Shown here in pieces: positions 22,301 to 35,065 of a DNA stretch of 64,000 bases. The DNA comes from Hydra vulgaris (Eukaryota > Cnidaria > Hydrozoa > Anthoathecata > Hydridae). The position numbers were made by a program, and so were the translations under genes. The DNA lies in contig NC_088927.1 of the NCBI RefSeq assembly GCF_038396675.1, positions 40,962,001 through 41,026,000 on the forward strand. Direction: 5' to 3'. The notes beneath the pieces are model-generated. The model made no database searches, was not told the origin of the DNA, and saw only the letters and a program-made list of their open reading frames with translations. The first letter of the stretch is position 1, and every line of letters begins with the position of its first letter.

Positions 22301-24690
22301 AATAAAATATGAGTAAAAAATAAAAAAGATTTCTTGCGACGAAAACAGTAAGTTTGAATTTTAAACTTCTAAATTATTAAAAAGTTAAACTTTTCCTGTA
22401 TTGAATTACTAAAATATTTAATAATTTTTGTATATAAAAAATGGCAAAACAAAGACATATAATAGTTTGTTTTCCTTTTCTACAAGGTGTTTTGCCAGAA
22501 TCTATTTTATGTCAGTCTTTATGAGAGATTTGTATTGACTACCATTACACTTTATTAGAGATTTGTATGAGAAAACTTTATCAAAATATATCAATAAAAG
22601 TAATCAAATTTAATCGCCCTTTAATTTTTACACCGTTTTGCAAGGTTACAAAAAAAACTGGTGACAATGATATATGTCACCAGTCTTTTTTTAAACAAAC
22701 TGACTATGATGAAATTTGAAAAAAATTGACAACGATGTTGATGCGACGTATAATTGCATAATTCAAACTTAAATACCTACAGTAAATTATTCTTAAAAAT
22801 TCACCAAATTTTCATGCAAGTTAAAATGAAAAAAAAAATGCTATTTGCTTTATTTTAATTAAATTTCTGATAAATAATGAAATCATTGTCATCATCTTTT
22901 CATGATTATTAAAACATGCTCTGTTGAGTTCTTGTCACCAAATTTTATCAAACTATTAAGCTAAACTTAATGTAATAAAAAAATATTTACTATTTATTAT
23001 TTTATATTTATATAAGTATTATATTTACAACTGAGCTACTTAAATATTCCTGTTACATTTCACCGATTATATATGTTTTTCATAAGAAAAAAAAAAAACA
23101 ACATCAAAATAACCCAAGTGATTAGTTTTTAAAAATTAAAACATAAAAATTTTACCTATTTATTATATTTTGTTTTGTCATTTATTATCAGTTGCAACCA
23201 CTTGGTCTACTCTATTTCTAGCACCCAGCAGTTTTACCCCGGTTGCAAAAAACCTTAATTCTGCAATCTCATTTACAATGGTTTTTACTTTACCCAACTC
23301 CTTGGGAATAAAATGTTGTGCCTCTATTTAATTATTAAATTAATCTATTAAATTGCTGTGTACATGCAAAAAAAGGAAGTTACTTTAAACTCAATATTTA
23401 ATTTAAGAAACTAAATAGCATAAAGTTCTATTATTTGAAAGACTCAGGTTTTGTTTAGGTACATACACCAATGTAATGTTATTGGTGTGAATGAATAAAA
23501 GTTATCTTGAAAAAACATGAAATTTTTTGACAATTACTCTTAGGTGGCTAATACACAGGAGGCAACGTTTATTAGTTTTTGGAAACTTTTCCCACCCACT
23601 TAAAGCTTATTAGAAACCCATTTTTTATTAATTTCTACTTGTTATCAACAAAAAAACAACATCTCAAAATTAAAAACAAATTCAGAAAATCTATTACCCA
23701 CAGATAAGTATAAAAACTTTCTGTGTAATCAGGCTTTAAAAATACTTGACCTTTTTTTTTAAACCTCGTAAATATTGATTTGTCAAAAATTAAGTTTTCG
23801 TTTATTTTTCACCATAGTATAAAACTTATATAACTTATTGAAATTATCATGAAACAGCTGTTTGAAGATACGTATTTGACCGCAAACCACACTATGATTG
23901 TTTTATTGGAATTCTGTAAAAATTCCCACCCAACCTTTTATAGATACCCCTCCCCCACCCCCTCCATTAGATTTGGAGTAGGATTCCCAGCGACCCTTTG
24001 ATTCCCCCCCCCTTCTTTGTATTAAGCACTCTATAGTACTCTCAGTAGTTACATCAATATTTTTAAAAACTTAATTTTAATACCACCAATAACTTCTTGA
24101 GTATAATCATGTTCCAGTGCATAAGGCAGATTGAAAATCTCACTAATTGTTATTCAGCTTAAGCGATTACCGAACCAAAAGCCACTTATAAATCTGCATT
24201 GACATACAATTACTGATAAATTCCTTTTTTTTTTGGACTGGGCTCAAGAACATTTATTGATCTTTCCTCCAGTAGTTTTGCTATCAAAGAAATTTTGTTA
24301 ACTATTCACACTACACTAAACCTTGATTTACATACAAAACCAAAACATACTACAGATTTCAGAAAAACAACATTTTTATATTATAAGAATTCCTTTTTTA
24401 ATCTATGTTATATCTATAGCAATTTTATTAGACCTAAAGATTCAATGACAAACTAGGAAAAAAGGATAATAAAAAAATAAAGCTTTTGAAGTTATATATT
24501 TAAACAAAAAGTTTACATCTTGTAGATTTTCTTGTTGAAAAAAATGAAAATAACAATAGTATAATATAAACTTAAATGCAAACAATATGTTTAACTAAAT
24601 AATATACCTAGTATTCTTTTATTTAGTTGAAATAAAAAAAGTCTAGGTATTTTAAATAAATTGGTACTTGTATCAAAAAAACGTTGGAAC
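22301..24690. other. Gene-free AT-rich stretch
   Basis: Contains a hairpin at 22651-22692 (aaaaaaactggtgaca and complement with one extra base, 8-nt loop) and a C-rich patch near 23920-24015. No coding family was found on either strand. Confidence 0.5.
22651..22692. repeat. 16-bp hairpin
   Basis: aaaaaaactggtgaca opposite tgtcaccagtc and a T run. It could pass for a terminator-like shape, but in this genome it belongs with the other small hairpins. Confidence 0.75.
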
Positions 24691-24699
24691 CTAGCTAAA

Positions 24700-25511
24700 C
24701 AGGAACAAAATAATCCTGAATTAAATCCTTTATATCCAATCGTAGTATAAAAGTTGTCCGCATTGGACAGCACTCTTCTTTATATCCTGCAATTTCAGCC
24801 AATCATTACCTCAATAATTCGGATCTTCCTATATTTATGAATGGCGATGTACTCGACGAGTCATCTTCACCTAATCTTCTAAGATTAATTCTTATTTCAG
24901 ATCTTTCTTGAAAAAAATATATCAAGTCCATTGCAAAATTACCATCTGCTATAGTTGCATCTCTTTATCGTGCTCGACACTTTCTTACTCTGGAGTCTAT
25001 TTTTTATCTCTATGAACTTCAAAACCGTGGAATATATATATGGAATACTGTTGCCATATCTGGGGCGGATCCTCCAATGATGCCCATTCTCTTTCAGACA
25101 AGGTGCAAAAACGCATTGTAAACATAGTTGGACTCTTGCAATGCTCATACTCTTACAGCCAAGCCCCACCACATCGTCGTAATGTTGCTTCTCTTTCTCT
25201 TTTCTACAAATACTATAATGGACACGGCTCTAAAGAGCTAGCGTCTCTTGTGCCATCTACTAAATATCATTCAACGACAAAGCAAACTATTCGTGTCATG
25301 TTTTTTTCCTCGAACATCAGTTCTTTGGAACTCGCTTCCAACATCTTGCTTTCCTAATTCATATAATATTCAATCTTTTAAGTTGTCTGTCAGTTATTAT
25401 CTTGTTCTATAAACTTTATCTTTTCTCTTCCAGTAACTTCCAACTCTACTAATGGTTGCTTGCAGCCTTGTTGGAAACGAAGTTGTTGAGAAAAAAAAAA
25501 TTAAAAAAAAG
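24700..25511 (+). pseudogene. LINE 3' fragment, family A (internally deleted)
   Basis: It starts with SLKIVLDGQHS-type sequence (about 24735-24770; here V-*-KLSALDST), jumps across a deletion to NHYLNNSDLPIFMNGDVLDE, then reads SIAKLPSAIVASLYRARHFL and a stretch in another frame, MEYCCHIWGGSSNDAHSL ... HRRNVASLSLFYKYYNGHGS. It ends with FFPRTSVLWNSLP and a Phe-Lys C-terminus. These are the thumb and C-terminal blocks of CR1/Jockey-type reverse transcriptases. An A-rich tail follows at 25488-25511. The active-site YADD segment lies in the deleted part, so it is inactive. It is the same family as 26556-28540. Confidence 0.8.
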
Positions 25512-26555
25512 GAAAACTTTGCTTTGTTGTATTGCATTCAACAATAAAATGAGATGCAGAAACTGTCTATTCTGTCTCTGAATCTTTTAACAAATCTGTT
25601 CAAAAAAGATCATTATTCTGAATTAGTGAAAAAAGACAAAGAATTGTAATAATGGTAAGTAAAAGTGAATAATATTATAGTGAACGACCCACAATTTGTC
25701 ATTCAGTTGAACATAATTTACATAACTTAACAACATAAAATACAACAGAAGGCTAGAGTCCAATAAAAATTAAATTCTTCCTAAGAAATAAGATATATAA
25801 CTTATATATTAATAAATCTTATATTATAAGATATATTATAAGATATAAGCACTTTTTAGATGTATATTTCACATTTTCTATGCATCTTAAATGATGCATC
25901 ATTAACAGATGTTTATCTTTTTATATAGAAGAAAATACATGTAAAAAACTTCTATAATATATAATACAAGTTGTTGATACATGTTAAATATATTGGGAAT
26001 GTTACATATATTGGGAATAGTACGAGAACATACCAAGTTCTCAACAACAAAAAAACACTATCAGTGTGAGCAGGCATTTTAATTAAAAGCCTTCAGCAAT
26101 CCGGAGCAATCAGTTATAAAACAGCAGTAATAAAGATAATAATTAAGAATTAGCACAACTTTTTGTTTTGTTTGCACAAATAGAAACATTAATATAAAAG
26201 CTAAAATTTAAAAAATTTTTTAAAACAAAACTTAAAAATGTTTGGAAAACTAAACTATCTTTAGAATGTTTAAAACATGCAGAAGCGAAATGAAAATAAT
26301 TCGGGTAACTCTTTATTTTATTTTTATTTTAAAATCTACAGTTTAACTTCATCTACACTAAAAAGAAACGAATATATCTTACATCTCCAGTAAAACGACC
26401 ATTATGGAATCTTTTTGAAGGAAAGTAAACTGAAAATATTTTTTTCCATACTATTTCATTTCTTGACAAAGCATCTTTAATACATTTAGAGGATTGTACT
26501 TTTCTCCATTTAGTATCCTCAGTACTTTCAAGTCCCAAAATCTTGTATTTTATCT
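25512..26555. other. Gene-free stretch between two LINE copies
   Basis: A minus-strand frame at 26353-26538 (61 codons, TKWRKVQSSKCIKDALSRNE) has a protein-like composition but no family that I know. Nothing else was recognised. Confidence 0.4.
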
Positions 26556-28540
26556 CAAAAATTAGGCCCCAGAGACTTTTGGAGAATTTTTAACAGAGTC
26601 TATAATAAGGGTAAATCTGTTATTTCCCCTCTCTTGGTTCAGATTTTGTTGCTTCACCTAAAGAAAAGCTGAATTATTTGTTAAGAAATAATATCTCATC
26701 TCTTGATTTCATTAATCACATCCTACCTGATATAGCCGTCAAACATTTTGATCATTTGTTTAACATTTGTATCACTCCAGCTTCTGTATCTAAGATGATT
26801 TCCTGCTTAGACACTTCTACAACTAGTGGCCTAAACAACATACCTGTTATAGCCTTGCAGAAGTGTTTTCCAGAGCTATCATCAATACTTTCAAAACAAT
26901 TTAACAAGTGCTTATCAGAGTCTTGCTTTCCAGCCTGATGGAAGGCAACATCTGTTATCCATATTTTCAAAAATTCTGAAGAGCAATCTGACTTGTCTAA
27001 TTATTGTCCCATTAGTTTTTATCCTATCGTAAACAAGACTTTTGAGTCTTTAATCAACAAACACTTTATCTCTCATCTTGAATCTAATAACTTACTTTCT
27101 GATCATCGATATGGATTTTTATCTTATTGTTCTACTGCTAATTTGTAAACAGTAATAATCGATAGGTTTTATCGTGAACTAGGTAGTTATTGACAGGTTA
27201 AGGCTATTGTTCTTGAAAATTCTTAAGTCTTTAATAAAGTTTGGCTTGCTGATCTTCTTTTTAAGCTCTCTTCTTACGTTCTATAAGGTAACATCTTTAA
27301 GGCTATTGAATCCTTCCTTACCAATCGTAGTTTAAAAATTGTCCTTGATGGACAGCACTCATTTCCTGTAATTTCCTGTACTCCAGGGGTTTTGAAAGGT
27401 TCTATCCTTGGCTCTTTACTTTTTTAAATTTACATTATCACATAATCGTAATGTTGCTTTTTTTTCTCTTTTCTATAAACACTATAGAGCATTTCCAAAA
27501 AATCACGCACGGAAACATGTACATGTTTTGTCTATTATTTTCATAATAATAAAACTGGTAATCTGCAATTTGCTTTCATTTAGATCTAATCTATATAAAT
27601 ATTTTGTAAACAAAATAGTAAATTAGTAACGTTAATAAAAAATAAATTAGGTTTGAAGCGGAATCACGCACAGAACAGAAAAACTCAAATTTCAGTTAGT
27701 AGATAAATAAACTTTAATTCCTTGGAAAATATAAGTTTCAGCGTTATATATATTTTTTTTATATAATGTTTTAAACATTAGTAAAGCTTTGCAGGATTGC
27801 ACTTTGTATTAAAATGTCACAGCAATCGTTTAAATGCAGTTTATGAATAATCACGTACGGAAGTCACGCACGGAATTTGTTAATTTTATATAGATATTAT
27901 TAAGAAAATAAATTGCTTGTGAGTATTTTAAGTAAAATATTATACTTTTACGACTTATGTTTAATATATTTTTGATGAGAAATGGCAGTCATCAATTTAT
28001 TCTAGCTAAAGCATTGCGTTTTGAAAATTGTTATTTTCAAACTGCAGCGATATTATTGCGTAAAAAAAATACAATGATTAAAATACATTTAATTTATTCA
28101 GGTAGCCTAAAATTTGATAAAAATATTTGTGCTATAAATGTTTTTTAAGAAAATCGTAATAGTATGCATATTGCTTCAAGTCCTAGCTTTTAATTGCTAA
28201 AACAAAGAAAAAGAAAAATCACGCACAGAAATGGAAATGTCCTATAATGGGCATCTACAAAAGTTCATCCTTGTGTTACTCATCATTCAATTAAGTCTCA
28301 TCCTTTAACTGTATCCTAACTTCCAAAGTACTCCAACAATTCTTATTAGTATAGTATTTTTCCTCGAACATCAGTTCTTTAGAGTTCGCTCTCTTCATCT
28401 TGCTTTCCTGATTCAAATAATTTGCAATCTTTTAAGTCGCCTGTTTATCGTTATCTTGCTTTATAAACTTCATCTTCTCTCTTCTCTCTTCCAGCTTGCA
28501 GCCTTGTTGGAAGTGAAGATGCTTAAAAAAAATCTAAAAG
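26556..28540 (+). pseudogene. LINE reverse transcriptase, family A, split by a MITE
   Basis: Blocks in order: RDFWRIFNRVYNKGKSVISP (26570), SCLDTSTTSGLNNIPVIALQ (26800), WKATSVIHIFKNSEEQSDLS, NYCPISFYPIVNKTFESLIN (27000-27055), SDHRYGFL, an F-x-R-x-F-D region with frameshifts (27220), IESFLTNRSLKIVLDGQHSF (27305), and GVLKGSILGSLLF (27395, normally GVPQGSILGPLLF). Next comes a deletion of the YADD region, a jump to HNRNVAFFSLFYKHY (27440), the MITE at 27487-28242, then the C-terminal FFPRTSVL block (28350) and a tail. Multiple stops make it inactive. The reading matches the copy at 24700-25511 block for block. Confidence 0.82.
27487..28242. mobile_element. 756-bp MITE inserted in the LINE
   Basis: It is bounded by TATA on both sides (27483-27486 and 28243-28246). 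The ends gagcatttcc and ggaaatgtcc are imperfect inverted repeats. The interior holds several aatcacgcacggaa-type words (27501, 27662, 27848, 28217). The other LINE copy shows the uninterrupted sequence ...actataatgg..., so the insertion edges and TATA duplication are directly supported. Small open frames inside (such as 27957-28148) have no known domain. Confidence 0.85.
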
Positions 28541-29090
28541 AAAGTTTATTTTAAAAAGAATTAGCATAAATTCAATCATATTTTTCAAAATTTAATTATG
28601 TCATGCTTTTTTTTCCTAAATGTTGACAATATTATAGTCAATATATGAATGTCTTGATATCGTAAATAGATATCAGAAATGACTTAAATCTTATTTAAAT
28701 AATCAATTATATAAATTAAACAAATAAAGAAATAAAAGCCTAAAACTTGGGAACTTATAAACATGCTTAATTTTTATTTGACAACTATAGTTAAATTTTT
28801 TGGTATTCCGAACCATTAAAAATAAAAAGCAGTAACCAACAATTAATAAGAATTTTAAAAATGATTAAAATCTTATATAACCTCTATTCAATGTTGCTTT
28901 TTTTAGTACACTTAAATTTTCATTATCTCCAGATAATGACTATTTTTTTACGTTTTTTTTCCATTTCCAATTTTAGTTATTTAACCCTTTAGGCACTTGA
29001 TTAAATCCAAACGTCATTCAAAAAAATTAAACGGAAAAAAATTGGAGAAAAATAAAGCAAAAAAAAAGCATTTGTTAAAAAAAAAATATT
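28541..29090. other. Gene-free AT-rich stretch
   Basis: No feature recognised. Confidence 0.45.
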
Positions 29091-29099
29091 TATTTGCGT

Positions 29100-30640
29100 G
29101 TTTTCATTATTGCCACTCTCTCTATGACAACTAACTCAAACATCCATGCATTTAACCCCATGTTTTCTACATGTATTGAGATACGTTCCACATTAATTTT
29201 TGGAAGAACTTTTACAGTTACAATGTATAACTAGTAATATACTTTGCGGCGCAACTTCTTTATCAGTCATGACTTGATTTTTATTTTTCCAGCCCCATTC
29301 TTCTGGTGTAAAATTTAAGTTATTATCAAATAGCTTCCAGATAATTATTTGCAAATGCACACAAAGTTCATAGAAATATGCTGATTTTTCCGTTAGTGGC
29401 ACCTTTTTTGGGTCTAAAAGTCCATTACATATCATATCGAGGTATTTTATGTATCTATATAGAAGTATATTCAAAATTTATGTTTTATAAATTTCTATAG
29501 GAAGTTTATTAAATATTAGCACAATTTCAAAAAAGTCGAACAAATTTCAAAAGTCTATTTGAGTTCCTGCTATATATAATAAAAAATTAACCTAAGCTTT
29601 GTTAAGGTTTTATTGCTACTTCGACTATACAACTCTTTAAATAATTCTATTGAACTTTTACCAAGCTTGAATAGAAGTAATTCGTCTGATGAAATAGAAA
29701 AATCAAATTTTGATAGATGATCAATAAACCATTTTGAGGCTCGACTTGTCTATATCAACTCCTCTCCCTAAAGGTATAGAAGCAATTACTGATCTTTTTA
29801 TAGATGTTTGTACAACACATTGCCCAATTGTAACTACTTTTATATTGGAAGATATGATCTGACCTATAAATAGAAGAAGGCTGTGCGACACCCATTTTTT
29901 CCGTACTCAACATTTCCCAATTTATTTAGTAAAGGGTACTTATTTTTTGATAAAAAACGATGTAATGGAATTATCTTATTTCATTACGTCGTTTTTTATA
30001 ACCTTTTCTGCTGCGGAAATAATCTCAATGGGGTTATTAGATTAGTTGAAAATAAAAAATGAAGCCATATCTTTATAGCAAGTAATGTTTGATTTAACAG
30101 AAAGTTCTCCAAAGTATAAATGTACCTTGTAATATTCCTTTATTTTTTTTTGACATGATTGCGCACCCACTTAACTCTCACATTTTATGATAAACTTCTG
30201 CCAATGTAATAAGTTCTCCATCAGCTTCTTCTTCCAGCCACTTACATATTTGTTCATAATTTTTCGTCACCAATGTATCAGTCGGTCTACCTCTTTTATT
30301 TTCACTTATTTCGTTTAACCTATAAATAGTCATGCATGTTATGTGAAACACTGCTTCTTCTGGTAGAAGGTTGTTGCAACTTTCTAATTTTCCTTTCCCC
30401 ATATATTATTCCTTTAGCAGATCGACTTATCAAATCGACATCAAATTATCTTTAAACGGTAATGTTCTAACTTTAGCAACAGTAGAGTATTTCTTTCCAG
30501 CTTTCTTGTTGCACAGAAAACAGTAATGTTTCCAATTGAAAAAATCATCATTTGATGATTGTAACCTTTTAGGAGGTGAGATAGATATTTGGCTTTGCCT
30601 GGAGTCTTCTGCAATTATAATAAACCAATACATTTCCACT
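29100..30640 (-). pseudogene. Multi-copy invertebrate Cys-rich protein family, decayed
   Basis: Read on the minus strand, blocks occur in family order. An N-terminal zinc-finger-like block NWKHYCFLCNKKAGKKYST leads to VRTLPFKDNL (30430-30639). Next is EEAVFHITCMTIYRLNE with KRGRPTD and ICKWLEEEADGELITLAEVY (30178-30402). A middle block ASKWFIDHLSKFDFSISSDE is at about 29690-29750. Then KSAYFYELCVHLQIIIWKLF and FTPEEWGWKNKNQ precede a Cys-rich end, HCNCKSSSKN ... TCRKHGVKCMDV (29100-29474). From memory of the pattern, this family is repeated many times in cnidarian and mollusc genomes and behaves like mobile-element cargo; its enzymatic role is not known to me. Stops and frameshifts separate every block. 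Confidence 0.6.
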
Positions 30641-30739
30641 GTTTTTTTTGTTTAAAAGTGATTTGAGGTATCTGAAGAAAATTTATTCAAAATAACAAAT
30701 TCAAAAAACTCTTTTGCTTTTGTTTGTTAAGTTATTAAT

Positions 30740-31060
30740 TTATTAGTTAGCCTTAACTTTCAACTTTCAGATTCTGTTATGTTTAACTTTTGATCATTGA
30801 TATAAAGGGGTGATTTTTTGTTATTCCGGCCAAAGTGCATGACCATACATTTTGAAATATTTAATTTCACAAGCCAGTCTTGAGTCCACTTAAAAGCAAA
30901 ATCAAGATCTGATAGCAAAGAAAGAGTTGATGCACTGGAAAGCATTTCATTCAAAATTTTGGTGTCATCTGCATACAGCTTGGTTAGATTTTTTAGGCAA
31001 ATCGTTTAAAAATAGTACAAACAAGAGTGGTCAACTTAAACAAGATATAATTATGTTCAA
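30740..31060 (-). pseudogene. LINE reverse transcriptase fragment with intact YADD
   Basis: The minus-strand frame covers a NDLPK-like block, KNLTKLYADDTKILNEMLSS, WTQDWLVKLNISKCMVMHFG and INDQKLNITESES, which is the palm-to-thumb segment of a CR1/Jockey-like enzyme. Only about 100 codons survive. The catalytic YADD is preserved, but both sides are cut. Confidence 0.8.
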
Positions 31061-31816
<756 letters not shown>

Positions 31817-31929
31817 ATATCAGCAATAGTGTTTTGAAGGTGGTTTTAATCCATGCCAAAAAATTAAAATGTAAACTAACTCTAGAAAAAAAGAGCAATT
31901 TTATCTTCAAAAAATGAGAAATAGGTCTA

Positions 31930-33320
31930 ACTGTGAAATTAGTTATTTTATGGAAAAAGAAAACAGACAAATAGTGCATGTTTGTAAAGGCACTATTCTA
32001 TTATTTATACTTACATGTTGATAAAACTCGAGTTCAAAATATTGAAAATATTTCTTTAAACATGGTAATCCCAGAAAAGGAAATAGAGTTGGTGATAGAA
32101 AGAGCAACAATTTTAAAGAGAAGCGAAAGGCTGTGATAGAATATATAAAGACTCTTCCTGGAAGGGAGAGACATTATTGCAGAAAGAAATCTATAAAACT
32201 TTATCTACCATCAGAGCTTAAAAGTATTAAAACAGTATGGAAATTTATAACTTTCCGAAAAGTTTTTATAATTAACTTTAATTTAGGGTTTGGTTCTTCT
32301 AAATTAGATGCATGTTCATTTTATAAAAGAATTCGAAACCAAATAAGAATTAAAAATAATTCAGAACTGAAGAACAGTTTAATTACTGATTTAATTGTTC
32401 ATGAGCGTAGAGCAAATGCGTTCTATGATCTTTTAAAGGAGCAGAGAGATGGTTTAAAAATTATTTCCGTTGACCATCAACAAAACCAAGTCATACCTAA
32501 AATTCCAGATTAGCAAGCTTATTACAGTAGACAACTATACATATACAACTTTTTTGTTGTAGAAAACAAAAATAATGGATTATTAAATCAAGTTAATGTC
32601 ACCATCTATACTTGGAATGAGAATGGTTTCAAAAAGAATAGTTTCCAGTGCAGTATTTGACAAGCTCTGCAATACAAACATGGATAGCATAAACACTGTT
32701 CGTTTAGTTTCTGATGCATGTGGTGGTCAAAATAAAAATATCGCTTTAATTTATAAGGCAGGCTTTTGGCTGTTAAGACATGCACCGATATTGGTAAGAA
32801 CAATTGAACTTTTGTTTCCTGTTTGAGGACATACATTTTTGCCTTGTGGCCGTGTATTTGAAACTTTAGAAAAAAAGCTTAAAAAGATTGAACGAATGTA
32901 TTCCCCAGAAGAGTACTATAATGTTTACAGTACACAGAGAAAAGTGAAAATTGCAGAAAGCGACTGGAGTCTGTTAGATTTTAAATCAGTATCTTTAAGA
33001 GTTTTAAAAAACCATTGCCAATCAAAATTCAGGAAAATAAACGCTTTTTTATCACAAGAGGATTGCTTAAAAATATTAAAGTACAAGGAGAACAGAATTT
33101 TAAATTTTTTCTGAACAGTCCTCAAAGAGAGGGCGTGACTGTTTTTTTTTTCCGTCACAGATTCAGATAGGAGTCTTAGTTGCAGATGCTAGAAAGAAAG
33201 ATATCAAAAGTTTAATTTTTGTGCATGCAAGAGTGAACTGGGAGCAGGATAATCGTTTTAATTTTTTAAAAAGTATTGTTATTTATTCTTTAATATAAGA
33301 ACGCCTTGACTAATACAACA
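31930..33320 (+). pseudogene. Repeat-family protein with DxCGGQNKN motif (DUF7869-like)
   Basis: Plus-strand blocks in order: GNPRKGNRVGDRKSNNFKEK (about 32065), IEYIKTLPGRERHYCRKKSI (32136), FIINFNLGFGSSKLDACSFY (32265), VHERRANAFYDLLKEQRDGL (32397), a HQQNQVIPKIPD end of frame, VTIYTWNENGFKK, VRLVSDACGGQNKNIALIYK (32702), LPCGRVFETLEKKLKKIERM with SPEEYYNVYS (32840), and ADARKKDIKSLIF...VNWEQD near the end. The family is a multi-copy invertebrate protein that I associate with the DUF7869 domain. The D-x-C-G-G-Q-N-K-N signature suggests an RNase-H-like nuclease fold, as in transposases, but this is inference. Stops and shifts interrupt it at least four times. Confidence 0.65.
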
Positions 33321-33399
33321 ACGGTTATCAGCTGCCAAAAGAAAATATGATCAAATAACTGATGCAACAACAGACAAAATAAATGAAGATTATAAAATT

Positions 33400-35065
33400 G
33401 ATCCTATAATTTGATTAACACCATCATGCACACCATTAACTTTTTCAGTTGATAACCATAAAACTGATCTAAACTCACTTTTAAGTGAATTAAAAGATAA
33501 ACTAAAGCATACTCCACAAAATACAGATATTAACATTAACTCCAGAATCATGGTCATTCCCATCTAGTTCATGGTTTTTATCAAAGTAACGAGTACACAC
33601 GAATGATGTCTGGAGAAAAAGATTTTGTCAGTACAGGGTAGATGTAACTCATGCAAAAAAGACTAACATTGATTAATATAAAAGAACTTCATGTAGTATT
33701 TAAATCTGAACACGCTATATTAAATGTTGGATTTTCAATGTTTTGTAGCCTTCGCCCAAGATGGTGAGTAACCACAAACTCGTCTGGCACTCACAGTGTT
33801 TGTGTTTGTATCTTTCATCAGAATGTTAAGTTGTTAACTAATGCTCTTAAAATTGACAAAGACTATAGAGATTTAATAGGAATGATTGTTTGCAATCAGG
33901 ATAATCAAGAGTGCAGTTACATCGATCTCTACTATGTCCTGGTATTACTGCTTTAAAAGAATTCTTTACAGTAAAATTTGACCTCAGTGATAAAGAAATA
34001 ACAATTAACCAATGGCGAGGAACTGAAAGAACTACACTGATCAATCAAAAATCAATATTGAAGATGTTATTGAGCTAGTATGCAATAAAATAGATAAACT
34101 TATATCTTATTCTTTTTTAGCTAAAAGTCAGGCCAAGTACCTTGGAGACTGTAAAAAGATTTTAAATCACGATGAGTGTTTAATATTGGGTGACTTTGCA
34201 GAGAACTTCCAATTTATTGTTCAGGATAAGGTGCAAAGCTACCACTGGAATAAACCAAAATGTACACTTCATCCTATTATTATAAACAATAAATCAAATA
34301 GTAAGCTGATATCTAAGTCATTTTCCTTACTTTCTGATGATGTTGAGCATGATGCATACTTTGTATATAAAATACGACAGCTCATTATCAATTTTATTTA
34401 AGCAAACATTCTACGAATTAGTAATATTAAATACTTTACTGATGGATGAGCAGCACAATATAAAACTTTAAGAACACAGTAAAAAAAATAACTGCACAAG
34501 CCATTGTAAAAAAGGATAATGACTGGACAGATTTTAGTTGTAAATAAGATGTTTGAATTTTGCGTAACCAATATGAAAAAAATTCAATTCATTTTGGTTT
34601 ATAAAACAGAAATAAATAAAGCTCGATCATCATTGCAACCATGATTTACTATGGAAGAACCTTACCAGAAACAAGATGCTTCCACCATTTTATACCAATT
34701 AATAAATGTACAATTTCTTTTCAAGAGGATGAGTCAACATTCTTATTTTCAGAGATTTAACCTTGTGCAGATACCAAATAAGTTGTGCAGCAGGTTATTT
34801 ATAATCATATGGATTATTTAGGTAGCAAATATGACAATTTTTGGTGGATTAGAATTATAACCAAAAAGGATGAAAGAGAAGGAAATTATAAAATCCAATC
34901 CTATGCATCCACATGGTCCTAGCCCAAGTTTTTTTGGCCCGCACGGGAAGATATGTGTTGGATCCCATCAAATCAAGTTTTATGTACCATTGATCCGCCA
35001 TTTACAACAAATAGTCGCATATATAAAATTTTAGAAACTGAGTAAGAAAAAATTATTGAAAAAAA
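33400..35065 (+). pseudogene. Second repeat-family protein, related nuclease-like type
   Basis: It starts right after the previous pseudogene, on the same strand. Blocks: INIKELHVVFKSEHAILNVG and FSMFCSLRPRW (33670-33760), SSGTHSVCVC.FHQNVKLLTN (33780-33840), KDYRDLIGMIVCNQDNQECS (33860), FLAKSQAKYLGDCKKILNHD-type sequence in shifted frames (34115), LGDFAENFQFIVQDKVQSYH and WNKPKCTLHPIIINN (34190-34290), SDDVEHDAYFVYKIRQLI (34335), a KYFTDG block (34430), LPETRCFHHFIPINK (34665) and a C-terminal MHPHGPSPSFFWP...CWIPSNQVLCTI (34900-35000). I recognise the pattern as another widespread invertebrate repeat family with a D-G-C-A-G-Q type site, here damaged (DG stop AAQYK). Its function is unknown to me. 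Confidence 0.6.

Noticed and set aside
21443-22302. Phe/Leu/Thr-rich frames of up to 153 codons
   Set aside because: They are produced by the cgacactattcc repeat arrays and differ in frame between units.
22651-22692. Bacterial-type intrinsic terminator (stem followed by T run)
   Set aside because: The context is eukaryotic, no gene ends here, and the shape matches the other snap-back hairpins.
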